Assembly: GCA_048595745.1 (NCBI GenBank)
Contig: CP184361.1
DNA from: Aquipseudomonas alcaligenes_A
GTDB taxonomy: Bacteria > Pseudomonadota > Gammaproteobacteria > Pseudomonadales > Pseudomonadaceae
Strand: one strand, 5' to 3'
DNA: 64,000 nt
Under the pieces are notes generated by a model that was not told the DNA's origin, made no database searches, and saw only the letters and a program-made list of their open reading frames with translations. A program made the position numbers and the translations under genes. Shown here piece by piece: positions 25,809-34,977 of this stretch (position 1 is its first letter; each line of letters starts with the position of its first letter).

Positions 25809-26891
25809 ATGGCCCTGAATACCGCAGAAGAACTGATCGAAGACATCCGCGCCGGCAAGATGGTCATCCTCATGGATGACGAGGACCGCGAGAACGAAGG
25901 CGACATCATCATCGCCTCCGAGTGCGTCACCGCCGAGCACATCAACTTCATGGCCCGCTTCGCCCGCGGCCTGATCTGCATGCCGATGACCCGCGAGCGC
26001 TGCGAGCTGCTCAAGCTGCCGCTGATGGCGCCGCGCAACGGCTCCGGCTTCGGCACCAAGTTCACCGTGTCCATCGAGGCGGCCGAAGGCGTCACCACCG
26101 GCATCTCCGCCGCCGACCGCGCGCGCACCGTGCAGGCCGCCGTGGCGAAGCATGCGGTAGCCGACGATATCGTCAGCCCCGGTCATATCTTCCCGCTGAT
26201 GGCCCAGGCCGGTGGCGTGCTGGCCCGTGCCGGGCACACCGAAGCAGCCTGCGACCTGGCGCGCATGGCCGGGTTTGAGCCGAGCGGGGTGATCTGCGAG
26301 ATCATGAACGATGACGGCACCATGGCCCGCCGCCCGGAGCTGGAGGTGTTCGCCGCCGAGCACAACCTCAAGATCGGCACCATTGCCGATCTGATCCACT
26401 ACCGCCTGATCCACGAGCGCACAGTCGAGCGCGTCAGCGAGCAGCCGCTGGACACCGAGCTGGGGCAGTTCACCCTGGTCACCTACCGCGACGGCGTGGA
26501 GAACACCGCGCACATGGCCCTGACCCTGGGCAAGGTGTGCGCCGAGGAGCCGACTCTGGTGCGCGTGCACAACATGGAGCCGCTGCGCGACCTGTTCCTG
26601 GTCAAGCAGCCCGGGCGCTGGAGCCTGCGCGCGGCGATGGCCGAAGTGGCCAAGGCCGGCAGCGGCGTGGTGCTGTTGCTCGGCAACCCGCTCACCGGCC
26701 CCGAATTGCTGGCGCACCTGGGCGGCAAGCAGCCGGCGCCGAGCCCTGCCACCTACAGCACCGTCGGTGCCGGTTCGCAGATCCTGCGCGACCTGGGTGT
26801 GCGCAAGATGCGCCTGATGAGCGCGCCGATGAAGTTCAACGCCATATCCGGCTTTGACCTGGAAGTTGTAGAATACTTGCCCGCTGAATGA
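25809..26891 (+). CDS. ribB: DHBP synthase RibB fused to a degenerate GTP cyclohydrolase II domain
   Basis: 360 residues. Residues 1-205 are a full 3,4-dihydroxy-2-butanone 4-phosphate synthase, with DDEDRENEGDIIIAS, TGISAADRARTV and RAGHTEAACDLARMAG. Residues 206-360 have the cyclohydrolase II fold, but the zinc cysteines and the catalytic segment are gone; RVHNMEPLRDLFLV replaces the H-x-E-C-x-T-G-D block. So only RibB activity is expected, matching the RibBX type described in other gamma-proteobacteria. A complete RibA is encoded at 30945-31553. A GTG 15 bp upstream is an alternative start. Confidence 0.92.
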   Translation: MALNTAEELIEDIRAGKMVILMDDEDRENEGDIIIASECVTAEHINFMARFARGLICMPMTRERCELLKLPLMAPRNGSGFGTKFTVSIEAAEGVTTGISAADRARTVQAAVAKHAVADDIVSPGHIFPLMAQAGGVLARAGHTEAACDLARMAGFEPSGVICEIMNDDGTMARRPELEVFAAEHNLKIGTIADLIHYRLIHERTVERVSEQPLDTELGQFTLVTYRDGVENTAHMALTLGKVCAEEPTLVRVHNMEPLRDLFLVKQPGRWSLRAAMAEVAKAGSGVVLLLGNPLTGPELLAHLGGKQPAPSPATYSTVGAGSQILRDLGVRKMRLMSAPMKFNAISGFDLEVVEYLPAE

Positions 26892-26999
26892 TGACTCCGG
26901 CCGAGTGCAGCCTGCGCCCGGCCTGGCCTTTCGTTCTACATTGATATCCACGGGACGCCCATTGGCGCCCCGGCTCTTTATACAGACTGAGACTCGCCC

Positions 27000-27476
27000 A
27001 TGACCCTGAAGACCATCGAAGGTACCTTCATCGCCCCGCAAGGCAAATACGCCCTGGTGGTTGGCCGCTTCAACAGCTTCGTCGTCGAGAGCCTGGTCAG
27101 CGGCGCCGTCGACGCCCTGGTGCGCCACGGCGTGAAGGAAAGCGACATCACCATCATCCGCGCGCCGGGTGCCTTCGAAATCCCGCTGGTCACCCAGAAA
27201 GTCGCCCAGCGCGGCGAGTTCGCCGCCATCATCGCCCTCGGCGCGGTGATTCGTGGCGGTACCCCGCACTTCGAATACGTCGCCGGCGAGTGCACCAAGG
27301 GCCTGGCCCAGGTCTCCATGGAATACGGCGTACCGGTCGCCTTCGGCGTGCTGACCGTCGACTCCATCGAGCAGGCCATCGAGCGTTCCGGCACCAAGGC
27401 CGGGAACAAAGGCGCCGAAGCTGCCCTGTCCGCTCTGGAAATGGTAAGTCTGCTGGCGCAGCTGGAGGCCAAGTGA
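27000..27476 (+). CDS. ribH: 6,7-dimethyl-8-ribityllumazine synthase
   Basis: 158 residues, normal for the family. It has RFNSFVVESLVSGAVDALVRHG, the phosphate-binding GAVIRGGTPHFEYVAGE, and the catalytic histidine in that segment. It joins the RibD-derived pyrimidine with the RibB product. It is also called ribE. It lies 108 bp after ribBA and its stop overlaps the nusB GTG start. Confidence 0.96.
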   Translation: MTLKTIEGTFIAPQGKYALVVGRFNSFVVESLVSGAVDALVRHGVKESDITIIRAPGAFEIPLVTQKVAQRGEFAAIIALGAVIRGGTPHFEYVAGECTKGLAQVSMEYGVPVAFGVLTVDSIEQAIERSGTKAGNKGAEAALSALEMVSLLAQLEAK

Positions 27477-27958
27477 GCCTGAATCACGACGACAGCCAGG
27501 ACGCTCCGCAGCCCAAGGCCAAGGGCAAGATCGCCCAGCGCCGCGTGGCCCGCAGCCTGGCCATGCAGGCGCTGTATCAGTGGCATATGGCCGGTCAGTC
27601 GCTGAACGAGATCGAAGCGCAGTTCCGCGTCGATAATGACTTCAGTGGCGTCGACGGTGCCTACTTCCACGACATCCTCACCGGCGTGGCCCGCCAGAAG
27701 ACCGAGCTGGACGCGTCCTTCGCGGTCTTCCTGGACATCCCGCTGGAAGAGCTGGACCCGGTCGAGCTGGCCATCCTGCGCCTGTCCGCCTGGGAACTGA
27801 CCAGCCGTATCGATGTGCCTTACAAGGTGGTGATCAACGAGGGCATCGAGTTGGCCAAGGTGTTCGGCGCCACCGACGGGCACAAGTTCGTCAACGGCGT
27901 GCTGGACAAGCTGGCCCCGGTACTGCGCGCGGCCGAGGTCAAGGCCGCCAAGCGCTGA
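27473..27958 (+). CDS. nusB: Transcription antitermination factor NusB
   Basis: 161 residues from GTG 27473, which overlaps the ribH stop and has GGAGG 6 bp upstream. NusB core motifs are AQRRVARSLAMQALYQWHMAG, DELDPVELAILRLSAWEL-type helices, and VINEGIELAKVFGATDGHKFVNGVLDKLA. It binds boxA RNA with NusE in rRNA antitermination. The ribH-nusB-thiL-pgpA order is standard in gamma-proteobacteria. Confidence 0.95.
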   Translation: MSLNHDDSQDAPQPKAKGKIAQRRVARSLAMQALYQWHMAGQSLNEIEAQFRVDNDFSGVDGAYFHDILTGVARQKTELDASFAVFLDIPLEELDPVELAILRLSAWELTSRIDVPYKVVINEGIELAKVFGATDGHKFVNGVLDKLAPVLRAAEVKAAKR

Positions 27959-27973
27959 GCCGGCAAGCCCGTC

Positions 27974-28939
27974 GTGGGTGAGTTCGAGCTGATCCGTCGC
28001 TACTTCGCCGCCGCGCCTTGTGCGCAGGCGGCCGAAGGCATCGTCCTTGGCATTGGCGACGACTGCGCGCTGCTGCAGCCGGCGCCCGGCATGCAGCTGG
28101 CGCTGTCCACCGATACCCTGGTGGCCGGCGTACATTTCCCCCAGCCCTGCGATCCGTTTCTGCTTGGCCAGCGAGCCCTGGCGGTCAGCGTCAGTGACCT
28201 GGCCGCCATGGGCGCCGAGCCACTGGGCTTCACCCTGGCGCTGACCCTGCCCGAAGCCGAGCCGACCTGGCTGGAAAGCTTCGCCCGTGGTCTGTCGCAG
28301 ATGGCCGGGCAGTGCGCCATTGCCCTGGTCGGTGGCGACACCACTCGCGGTCCCTTGAGTCTCACCCTCAGCGTCTTTGGCCAGTTGCCGGCCGGTCAGG
28401 CACTGACCCGCGCGGGTGCCCGCCCGGGCGATCTGCTCTGCGTCGGTGGCTGCCTCGGCGATGCGGCCGGGGCCTTGCCGCTTGTCCTCGGGCAGCTGCC
28501 GGCCGAGGGGCACGACGCGAGCTATCTGCTGCAGCGCTACTGGGCACCGCAGCCGCAGCTCGCTCTGGGGCAATGGCTGCGTGGCCGGGCCTCGGCGGCG
28601 CTGGACATTTCCGACGGCCTGCTGGCCGACTGTGGGCATATCGCCCAGGCTTCCGCCGTGGCGCTGCAGGTTGAGCGCGATAGGCTGCCGCTGTCCGCCG
28701 CCCTGCACAGCCTGGCGGGAGAGCGGGCGTTGGACTGCGCATTGAGCGGCGGCGACGATTACCGCCTGGCCTTTACCCTGCCGGCGCAATACCTTTCGGC
28801 ACTGCAGGCGCAATGGCCCGAGGCCACGGTGATCGGCCGGGCCGTGGCCGGGCAGGGCGTACAACTGCTGGACGGCGCGGGCCGCCGTCTCGACCCGCCC
28901 AGCGCGGGCTACCAACATTTCGGGAGTCGTGGTGACTGA
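27974..28939 (+). CDS. thiL: Thiamine-monophosphate kinase ThiL
   Basis: 321 residues from GTG 27974 (MGEFELIRRYFA, the canonical start). It has the ATP-grasping PurM-like motifs GIGDDCALLQPAPG, STDTLVAGVHFP, AVSVSDLAAMGAEPLGF, VGGDTTRGPLSLT and ALDISDGLLADCGHIA. It makes thiamine diphosphate from thiamine monophosphate. It lies 15 bp past nusB, and its stop overlaps the pgpA start. Confidence 0.95.
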   Translation: MGEFELIRRYFAAAPCAQAAEGIVLGIGDDCALLQPAPGMQLALSTDTLVAGVHFPQPCDPFLLGQRALAVSVSDLAAMGAEPLGFTLALTLPEAEPTWLESFARGLSQMAGQCAIALVGGDTTRGPLSLTLSVFGQLPAGQALTRAGARPGDLLCVGGCLGDAAGALPLVLGQLPAEGHDASYLLQRYWAPQPQLALGQWLRGRASAALDISDGLLADCGHIAQASAVALQVERDRLPLSAALHSLAGERALDCALSGGDDYRLAFTLPAQYLSALQAQWPEATVIGRAVAGQGVQLLDGAGRRLDPPSAGYQHFGSRGD

Positions 28940-29417
28940 AGTCGTGAAAGTCGCGCCGCAGGTATGGCGCAATCCCTGGCATTTCCTCGCCTTTGGCTTC
29001 GGTTCCGGGCTGATGCCCAAGGCGCCCGGCACCTGGGGCTCGCTGGTGGCCTTGCCCTTCATCCCTCTGTGGCAGCAACTGCCGGACTGGGGCTACTGGT
29101 TGATGCTCGGCGTCACCATGCTGTTCGGCTTCTGGCTCTGTGGCCGGGTGGCCGAGGACATGGGCGTGCATGACCACGAAGGCATCGTCTGGGACGAAAT
29201 GGTCGGCATGTGGATCACCCTGTGGCTCGTGCCCGAGGGTTGGTACTGGTTGCTGCTAGGCTTTCTGGTATTCAGGGTGTTCGACATTCTCAAACCCTGG
29301 CCGATCCGCTGGATCGACCGGCATGTACATGGTGGTATCGGCATCATGCTGGACGACATCCTGGCGGGGGTATTCGCCTGGCTGGCCATGCAGTTGCTGG
29401 TGTGGGGGCTGGCCTGA
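28932..29417 (+). CDS. pgpA: Phosphatidylglycerophosphatase A
   Basis: About 161 residues; GTG 28929 and GTG 28932 are adjacent candidate starts behind CGGGAG. Motifs are GSGLMPKAPGTWGSL near the N-terminus, EGIVWDEMVGMW in the middle, and PIRWIDRHVHGGIGIMLDDILAG. Several hydrophobic helices make it an inner-membrane protein. It removes the phosphate from phosphatidylglycerophosphate to give PG. Confidence 0.94.
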   Translation: MTEVVKVAPQVWRNPWHFLAFGFGSGLMPKAPGTWGSLVALPFIPLWQQLPDWGYWLMLGVTMLFGFWLCGRVAEDMGVHDHEGIVWDEMVGMWITLWLVPEGWYWLLLGFLVFRVFDILKPWPIRWIDRHVHGGIGIMLDDILAGVFAWLAMQLLVWGLA

Positions 29418-29431
29418 ATCGGAGGCGGTAG

Positions 29432-30187
29432 ATGCGTGCCTGGCTGCTGGGGTTGCTGTTGTGTCTGGGGGGCGTCGGCGCACAGGCTGGCGCGCCGCTG
29501 CCCGCGCAGGTGAACCTGGTCAGCGAACACTGGGCCGGGCACACCAATGCCGATGGCAGCGGCCTGACCTGGGAGATCATGCGTGCCGTGTTCGAGCCAG
29601 CGGGCGTAGCGATGAGTTACCGGTTGGTGCCCTACACCCGGGCGATTGGCCTGGTGCAACGGGGCGAGGCCGATGCCTGGCTGGGCTCCTATCGCGACGA
29701 AGTCTCTGAGAACATCATTTACCCCGCTAGCCCCTATGATGCCGATCGCATTGTTGCCCTGTCCTTGCGCGCCGCGCCGGAGCCCAGTCTGCAGAGCATC
29801 GGCCAGTACCGTTTGGCCTGGATGCGCGGCTATGAGTACCAGCGCTATCTGCCCGGGGTGCGGCACTTCAAGGAGATCGAGCGCCGAATCGGCATTCTGC
29901 GCATGCTTGAACTGGGTCACGCCGACTTCTATCTGGACGCCTCCACCGAAGTCGAGGATGTGTTGCGCGAGGGTTCGGACCCTGCGCTTTTTCGCACTAC
30001 CGAGCTGATCCGCTTGCCCCTCTATGCCGGCTTTGCCGATACTGCCCGCGGTCGCGCCCTGGCCGAACTGTTCGATCGGCGCATGGCCGAGCTGCTACGC
30101 AATGGCGAACTGCGTCCGATCTTCCGCCGCTGGCAGCAGCCCTACCCCTTTGACGAGGACATGGAGATCCCCGATGCGTCGCCTTGA
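29432..30187 (+). CDS. Periplasmic solute-binding protein, SBP_bac_3-like
   Basis: 251 residues with a signal peptide ending GAQA-GAPLPAQ. The fold follows family 3 solute-binding proteins: TWEIMRAVFEPAGVAMSYRLVPYTRAI, QRGEADAWLGSYRDE, and RMLELGHADFYLD. No ABC permease genes are nearby, so it may work as a stand-alone binding or sensor-partner protein. Its 3' end overlaps the next gene by 14 bp. A homologue sits at the same place in P. aeruginosa (PA4049, from memory). The ligand is unknown. Confidence 0.8.
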   Translation: MRAWLLGLLLCLGGVGAQAGAPLPAQVNLVSEHWAGHTNADGSGLTWEIMRAVFEPAGVAMSYRLVPYTRAIGLVQRGEADAWLGSYRDEVSENIIYPASPYDADRIVALSLRAAPEPSLQSIGQYRLAWMRGYEYQRYLPGVRHFKEIERRIGILRMLELGHADFYLDASTEVEDVLREGSDPALFRTTELIRLPLYAGFADTARGRALAELFDRRMAELLRNGELRPIFRRWQQPYPFDEDMEIPDASP

Positions 30188-30824
30188 GCTGTTCGCTGCC
30201 AGTGTGCTGCTGGCCCTGTGCCCCGTGCTGCAGGCCGAGACCCAGGTGCAGGTGGTGGGGCTATTTCCCAACGCGGCGGTGTTGCTGGTCGACGGTCAGC
30301 GCAAGCTGGTGCGGGCCGGCCAGGTCGGCCCCGGCGGCGTCAGGGTGATCAGTGCCGACAGCAAGGGCGCGGTGCTGGAGGTCGACGGGGTGCAGCGCAG
30401 TTACGCCATGACCCGGGAATACAACCAGGCCGGCAGCTCGGAGCCGCAGAGAGCTCAGCTCAGCATCAGTCGTGGTGCGGGCAATCACTATTGGGTGGCC
30501 GGCTCCATCGAGGGCCATCCGGTACAGTTCCTGGTCGATACCGGGGCCACTTCGGTGGCGATGAACGAGGGGCAGGCGCGCATGCTCGGCATCGACTACC
30601 GGGTCAAGGGGCGGGCCATGGTGGCCAGCACGGCCGGTGGCAACGTCAAGGCCTGGCAGATCAAGCTCGACAGCGTCAAGGTTGGTGCCCTTGAGGTTCT
30701 GGGGGTCGAGGCGGCGGTGCTGGAGGGGGATTCGCCCACCGAGGTGCTGCTGGGCATGAGTTTCCTCAGTCGGGTGCGCTGGCGTGAAGAAAACGGCGTA
30801 TTGCAGCTGGAGTCCAAGCTGTAG
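30174..30824 (+). CDS. Periplasmic retropepsin-like aspartic protease (TIGR02281 type)
   Basis: 216 residues with a signal peptide ending LQA-ETQ. The catalytic motif is VQFLVDTGATSVAMN at about residue 122, and EVLLGMSFLSRVRW closes the single retropepsin domain, which must dimerise to be active. The N-terminal part (25-95) is a small extra domain. Start ATG 30174 has a GGAG SD and overlaps the upstream gene. The substrate is unknown. A membrane-anchored paralogue is encoded at 46893-47414. Confidence 0.85.
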   Translation: MRRLELFAASVLLALCPVLQAETQVQVVGLFPNAAVLLVDGQRKLVRAGQVGPGGVRVISADSKGAVLEVDGVQRSYAMTREYNQAGSSEPQRAQLSISRGAGNHYWVAGSIEGHPVQFLVDTGATSVAMNEGQARMLGIDYRVKGRAMVASTAGGNVKAWQIKLDSVKVGALEVLGVEAAVLEGDSPTEVLLGMSFLSRVRWREENGVLQLESKL

Positions 30825-30944
30825 GGCGGTGCCGGCCGATTCATCAGCCGCTTCGATGCTTATCCCCGACAATTCAGGCTGCGCCGGGCGGCGTTGCGGC
30901 TGGTACAATGCCGGCCTTTCTGCCGAACCTCACAGGAGCTCCCG

Positions 30945-31553
30945 GTGTCCGTCGTCTTCGTCGCCGCCTCCCAGCTGCCCACACCTTTCGCGGTCTTCAC
31001 CATGCACGGTTTCCTCGATGAGGAGAGTGGCAAGGAGCACGTAGCCCTGACCCTGGGTGACGTCGCCGATGGCCAGCCGGTGCTGGGTCGCCTGCACTCC
31101 GAGTGCCTCACCGGCGATGCCCTGTTCAGCCAGCGCTGCGACTGTGGTGCCCAGCTCGAAGCTGCCCTGCGTGCCATCGCCGCCGAGGGGCGTGGCGTGC
31201 TCCTGTACCTGCGCCAGGAGGGCCGTGGCATCGGCCTGCTGAACAAGATCCGCGCCTACGAGTTACAGGATGGCGGTGCCGACACCGTCGAAGCCAACGA
31301 GCGTCTGGGCTTCGCCGCTGACCAGCGTGACTACTCGATCTGCCAGCCGATGCTCGACCACCTGGGCATCAGGTCGGTCCAGCTGATGACCAACAACCCG
31401 CGCAAGGTCAAGGCGCTGGAAGGTTTCGGCGTGCGCGTCGCCGAGCGCCGCCCGCTGGAAATCGGTCTCAACCCGCACAATCGTAAATACCTGGCGACCA
31501 AGGCCGGCAAGCTCGGCCACATGCTGGGTCTGAAACACCAGGAAGAAGAGTGA
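30945..31553 (+). CDS. ribA: GTP cyclohydrolase II RibA
   Basis: 202 residues from GTG 30945 (AGGAG 7 bp upstream). It keeps the zinc site and catalytic block lost in the RibB fusion: LHSECLTGDALFSQRCDCGAQL, then LRQEGRGIGLLNKI. LMTNNPRKVKAL and NRKYLATKAGKLGHMLG complete the family. It opens the GTP ring, the first step of riboflavin synthesis. It sits apart from the ribD-ribH cluster and has no FMN riboswitch here. Confidence 0.96.
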   Translation: MSVVFVAASQLPTPFAVFTMHGFLDEESGKEHVALTLGDVADGQPVLGRLHSECLTGDALFSQRCDCGAQLEAALRAIAAEGRGVLLYLRQEGRGIGLLNKIRAYELQDGGADTVEANERLGFAADQRDYSICQPMLDHLGIRSVQLMTNNPRKVKALEGFGVRVAERRPLEIGLNPHNRKYLATKAGKLGHMLGLKHQEEE

Positions 31554-31972
31554 TGACTCGCGCCGAGGTGCGTCGCCGTCTGGCCCTGGAATGGTGGCGC
31601 TGGCTGGGTTTTGCCTTGGCCCCACTGTTCTTCCTCAACCTGCTGTTCGGTGGCAGTCAGGCGCTGGGCAGCGTGCTGGAGATGCCTCTGTTCATCGCCG
31701 GCGTGGCTTCCATGTTCGTCAGCCTGCCGCTGTTTTCCGCCTACAAGCGCGCGCTGATCGCCACCCAGGCTGCGCTGGATGGCGAGCATGAGCGCGAGGC
31801 CTGGCTGGCGCTGGCGGTGCAGCGGCGCAAGGCCTTCCTGGGGGCTGGCCTGCCGGCCTGGATCGCTGCCATCGCCCTGTTCAGTGGGCTCAATGCCGTC
31901 GCGCTGATCCTGCTGTCCCTGAGCAGCGTGGTGCTGCTCTGTCTGTACCGCATCCCTCGCCAGTTGGGTTGA
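31553..31972 (+). CDS. Small inner-membrane protein of unknown function
   Basis: 139 residues. ATG 31553 overlaps the ribA stop (TGATG). There are two or three hydrophobic segments at about 18-35, 42-60 and 95-130, separated by a charged cytoplasmic loop with YKRALIATQAALDGEHEREAW. I do not recognise a family. It is coupled to ribA upstream and to btuF downstream by start/stop overlaps, so all three are co-translated. Confidence 0.75.
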   Translation: MTRAEVRRRLALEWWRWLGFALAPLFFLNLLFGGSQALGSVLEMPLFIAGVASMFVSLPLFSAYKRALIATQAALDGEHEREAWLALAVQRRKAFLGAGLPAWIAAIALFSGLNAVALILLSLSSVVLLCLYRIPRQLG

Positions 31973-32769
31973 TGCGCGCACTGCTGGCCGCCTGCCTGCT
32001 TGCCCTCAGCCCGGCGCTGACGGCGGCCGAACGGGTGGTCAGCCTGGCTCCCTCGATGTCGGAAATCATGCTGGAGCTGGGCGCCGAGCGGCGCCTGGTT
32101 GGCCTCCTTGATGGCGGCCCGCGTCCGCCCGAGCTGGCGGGCGTGCCGTCGGTGGGGCGCTATGGCCAGGTCGAGCTGGAGACCCTGTTGGCGCTCAAGC
32201 CGGATCTGCTGCTGCTCTGGCCTGGGAGCGTGCCCGAGGCCCAGCAGGCACAGCTGCGCTCCTTTGGTATGCCGTTGTATGTCGGTGAGCCTCATGATCT
32301 GCAGGCGCTGGCCGAGCAGTTCGTCGAAGTGGGCCGGCTGGTCGGTGCCGAGGCCCGTGGGCGCGAGCTGCGTGACCGCTTCACCATGCGCCTGGCCGAG
32401 CTGCAGCAGCGCTATCGCCGTGACCCGCCGTTGGCGGTGTTCTATCAGGTGTGGAACGAGCCCCTGTACACCCTGGGCGGGCGGCAGATCGTCAGCGACG
32501 CGTTGCGGGTGTGTGGCGCGCGCAACGTGTTCGCCGATCTGCAGTTGCCCGCACCCCAGGTCAATGTCGAGGCGGTGCTGGGGCGCGCGCCCGAGGTGAT
32601 TCTTGGCGGCAGCGATGCCGAACTGCAGCGCTGGCAAGCCTGGCCGCAGTTGCCGGCGGTGCGTCTGGGGCAGCTGTGGTCGGTCCCGGACAAGGGCCTG
32701 GAACGCCCCAGCTTCCAGATGCTGGCGGCCACCGAGCAGCTCTGCGAGCTGCTGGCCAAGGCCCGTTGA
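31972..32769 (+). CDS. btuF: Cobalamin-binding periplasmic protein BtuF
   Basis: 265 residues. ATG 31972 overlaps the upstream stop (TGATG). The signal peptide ends LTAAERVVSLAPS; VVSLAPSMSEIMLELGA is the family start, GRYGQVELETLLALKPDLLLLW follows, and NVEAVLGRAPEVIL closes the second lobe. It binds vitamin B12 or a related corrinoid for an ABC importer not encoded here. It converges on btuB, so both uptake components are within 3 kb but only btuB has a riboswitch. Confidence 0.87.
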   Translation: MRALLAACLLALSPALTAAERVVSLAPSMSEIMLELGAERRLVGLLDGGPRPPELAGVPSVGRYGQVELETLLALKPDLLLLWPGSVPEAQQAQLRSFGMPLYVGEPHDLQALAEQFVEVGRLVGAEARGRELRDRFTMRLAELQQRYRRDPPLAVFYQVWNEPLYTLGGRQIVSDALRVCGARNVFADLQLPAPQVNVEAVLGRAPEVILGGSDAELQRWQAWPQLPAVRLGQLWSVPDKGLERPSFQMLAATEQLCELLAKAR

Positions 32770-32781
32770 GGCATTAAGCAA

Positions 32782-32803
32782 CAAGGCCCCTCGCGGGGCC
32801 TTG
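32782..32803. terminator. Bidirectional terminator between btuF and btuB
   Basis: CAAGGCCCC-TCGC-GGGGCCTTG is a perfect 9-bp stem between the converging btuF and btuB genes. The tails are short (AACAAGG / CTTGTGCG), so it is weaker than the oprG terminator. Confidence 0.75.
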
Positions 32804-32808
32804 TGCGT

Positions 32809-34695
32809 TTACAGCCTGGGCGTCCAGACGAACCCGAGCAGTGCCGTGCGGCCTTCCTGGCGGTAGCCGTAGCGTTCGCCCTCGTGCTCGTACAGGGCGC
32901 GCTGGTAGTCCTTGTCCAGCAGGTTGTCGATCTTCGCCTCCAGCTTCAGCTCGTCACTGGCCTGCCAGCTGCCACGCAGACCGAGCAGGCCGTAGCCGCC
33001 CAGCTCGTACTGGTTGTTCGGATCGTCGTAGCTGCTGCTGGCCAGTTGCCAGGTGGCGCCGACGGCGAATTCGCCGAAGCTGCGGTCCAGGTCCAGGCTC
33101 AGGGTGCGACGGGCTCGGCGGTTGAGGGTGTGGCCGCTGTCACGGTCGCGCGGGTCGACGAACGCGATGCCGAGCTGCCCCTGCCAGCCGAACAGTTCCT
33201 GCTGCAGGTTGGCCTCGAAACCGTGGATACGGGCTTTGGCAATGTTCTGCGGGATGAAGTCCTGATCGTTGGCGATCGCGTCTTCGATATCGGTGCGGTA
33301 CAGCGAGGCCTCCAGGCGAGTGCGTTCGGCCAGTTGGCTGCGCCACTGCAGCTCATAGCTCTTCGAATGCTCGGGCTTGAGGTCTGGGTTGCTGTAGTCG
33401 GGGTAGTAGAGGTCGTTGAAAGTCGGTGCGCGGAAGCCCTCGCTGTACGACAGCACCAGATCGTTGGTGGCGTTCAGTGGCAGGGTCAGGGCGCCGCTCC
33501 AGGTGTTTTCGCTGCCGAACTGTTCGTTCTTGTCGTGGCGCATGCCCACTTCGGTGGAAAAGCCCTCGCCGTCATAGCGGTGCTGGATGAAGGCAGCCTG
33601 GTTCCAGCGTTGCTGCTCGGCGAACGCGGTGTTGCTGTTGAGCTGATCCTCGTACCAGTCGGCGCCCAGCAACAGGCTGTGGCGGTCGCTCAGGGTCAGG
33701 GTGTTGAGCCAGTTGAGCGAGTCGCGGTAGGTATTGAACACGCCGCGCTCGTCACTGAGCTTGTCCAGGCTTTCCTCGCGGTTCTCGCTGTGACCGACTT
33801 CCAGGCGGCTGCTCCACAGGTCATTGATCTGCGCGTCCAGGTAACTGGAAACGCTGCTGAGGGTGAAGTCGCTGTAGGGCTCCTGGCCGACCGACTCGAA
33901 GGTGGTCATGTCGTAACGGCCGAAGGGATTGTCGAACTCGGTGCGGCCGCGCTGGTCGAGGACGTTGACGCCGGCTTCCAGGCTGTCGCTGAAGCTGTGG
34001 CTGAGGCTCAGGCTGAAGGCCTTGTTGCGATAACCGTCGTGATCCTGGTCGGAGTCGTAGGAAGGGCCGGTGCGGTCGATGCCGTCGGTTTCGTCGAGGC
34101 TGCCGGCCAGGCTGAAACGAGTCTGCGCGTCGCCGCCGGAGATGCCGGCACTGCGGCGCCAGCTGGCATTGCTGCCGTAGCCCATGCGCACGAAGGGTTG
34201 CAGGCCTTCACCGGCGCTGCGGCGGGTAAAGATCTGCACCACGCCACCAATGGCGTCGGCGCCGTACACCGCCGAACGCGGGCCGCGCAGCACTTCGACA
34301 CGTTCGATCTGGTCGACATTGAGGTACTGCAGGCTGCTGTCGCCGGAGCTGGCCGACGCGATGCGCATGCCATCCACCAGCACCAGGCTCTGTGCCGACT
34401 TGGTGCCGCGGATGTACAGGCTGGTCAGGCTGCCGGCGCCATTGTCGGTCACCTGCACGCCGGGCACGCGGCGCAGCAGGTCGCTGACCGATGCCGGCTG
34501 CAGGCGCTCGATGTCGGCGCGGGTGAACACGGTGCTCGTCGCGCTGCTGGCTTCGCGTTGCTGCACGTCGCGGTTGGCGCTGATCAGCGTCTCTGGCAGC
34601 TTGAGCGCGGCGTCCTGGCTGGCGGCCAGCACGGCACCGGCAGGCAGCAGGGCCAGGCTCAGGGCCGAGAGGGGCAGGGTGTGGGACAGTTTCAT
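32809..34695 (-). CDS. btuB: TonB-dependent vitamin B12 receptor BtuB
   Basis: 628 residues with a signal peptide ending AVLA-ASQ. A TonB-box-like LPETLISANR comes next, then the plug (about 45-160; LRRVPGVQVTDNGAGSL, SLYIRGTKSAQSLVLVDG, VEVLRGPRSAVYGADAIGG). The 22-strand barrel ends in a TonB C-terminal motif (LGFVWTPRL). The short plug style and the cobalamin riboswitch upstream identify it as the corrinoid receptor. Confidence 0.93.
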   Translation of the reverse strand: MKLSHTLPLSALSLALLPAGAVLAASQDAALKLPETLISANRDVQQREASSATSTVFTRADIERLQPASVSDLLRRVPGVQVTDNGAGSLTSLYIRGTKSAQSLVLVDGMRIASASSGDSSLQYLNVDQIERVEVLRGPRSAVYGADAIGGVVQIFTRRSAGEGLQPFVRMGYGSNASWRRSAGISGGDAQTRFSLAGSLDETDGIDRTGPSYDSDQDHDGYRNKAFSLSLSHSFSDSLEAGVNVLDQRGRTEFDNPFGRYDMTTFESVGQEPYSDFTLSSVSSYLDAQINDLWSSRLEVGHSENREESLDKLSDERGVFNTYRDSLNWLNTLTLSDRHSLLLGADWYEDQLNSNTAFAEQQRWNQAAFIQHRYDGEGFSTEVGMRHDKNEQFGSENTWSGALTLPLNATNDLVLSYSEGFRAPTFNDLYYPDYSNPDLKPEHSKSYELQWRSQLAERTRLEASLYRTDIEDAIANDQDFIPQNIAKARIHGFEANLQQELFGWQGQLGIAFVDPRDRDSGHTLNRRARRTLSLDLDRSFGEFAVGATWQLASSSYDDPNNQYELGGYGLLGLRGSWQASDELKLEAKIDNLLDKDYQRALYEHEGERYGYRQEGRTALLGFVWTPRL

Positions 34696-34789
34696 CGGGG
34701 TTCCTCAAAGACAAAGACTTCGAGGAGGGCAGAAAGCAGGCGCGTGGCGGCACCTGACGGTGCGGCCCTCCGCAACACCAGTCGAATCC

Positions 34790-34966
34790 TCCAGGCCGGT
34801 CTCCGGGCTCTCGATTCCACTCCGCGCGCCTTCCCGGTTGACCCGGTGGCTGTTGCGCGGACCTGCAGCAGGGCTGCGATCGATTACCGTTGCGGGGGCA
34901 GCGCCGGGATTGCTCATGGAGCGCACCGGCTTCCCGATTATCGCCGGCATTGACCGGCGCACCTGA
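34790..34966 (-). ncRNA. Cobalamin riboswitch
   Basis: Read on the minus strand, it starts with GGTGCGCCGGTCAATGCCGG, then GGGAAGCCGGTG, the B12-box core GCTGCCCCCGCAACGGTAA, and closes with AGCCCGGAGACCGGCCTGG. These are the conserved blocks of the adenosylcobalamin aptamer in the usual order. About 95 bp separate it from the btuB ATG, holding the expression platform. It explains most of the 336-bp gap between btuB and dxs. Confidence 0.94.
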
Positions 34967-34977
34967 TGGATAACAAA

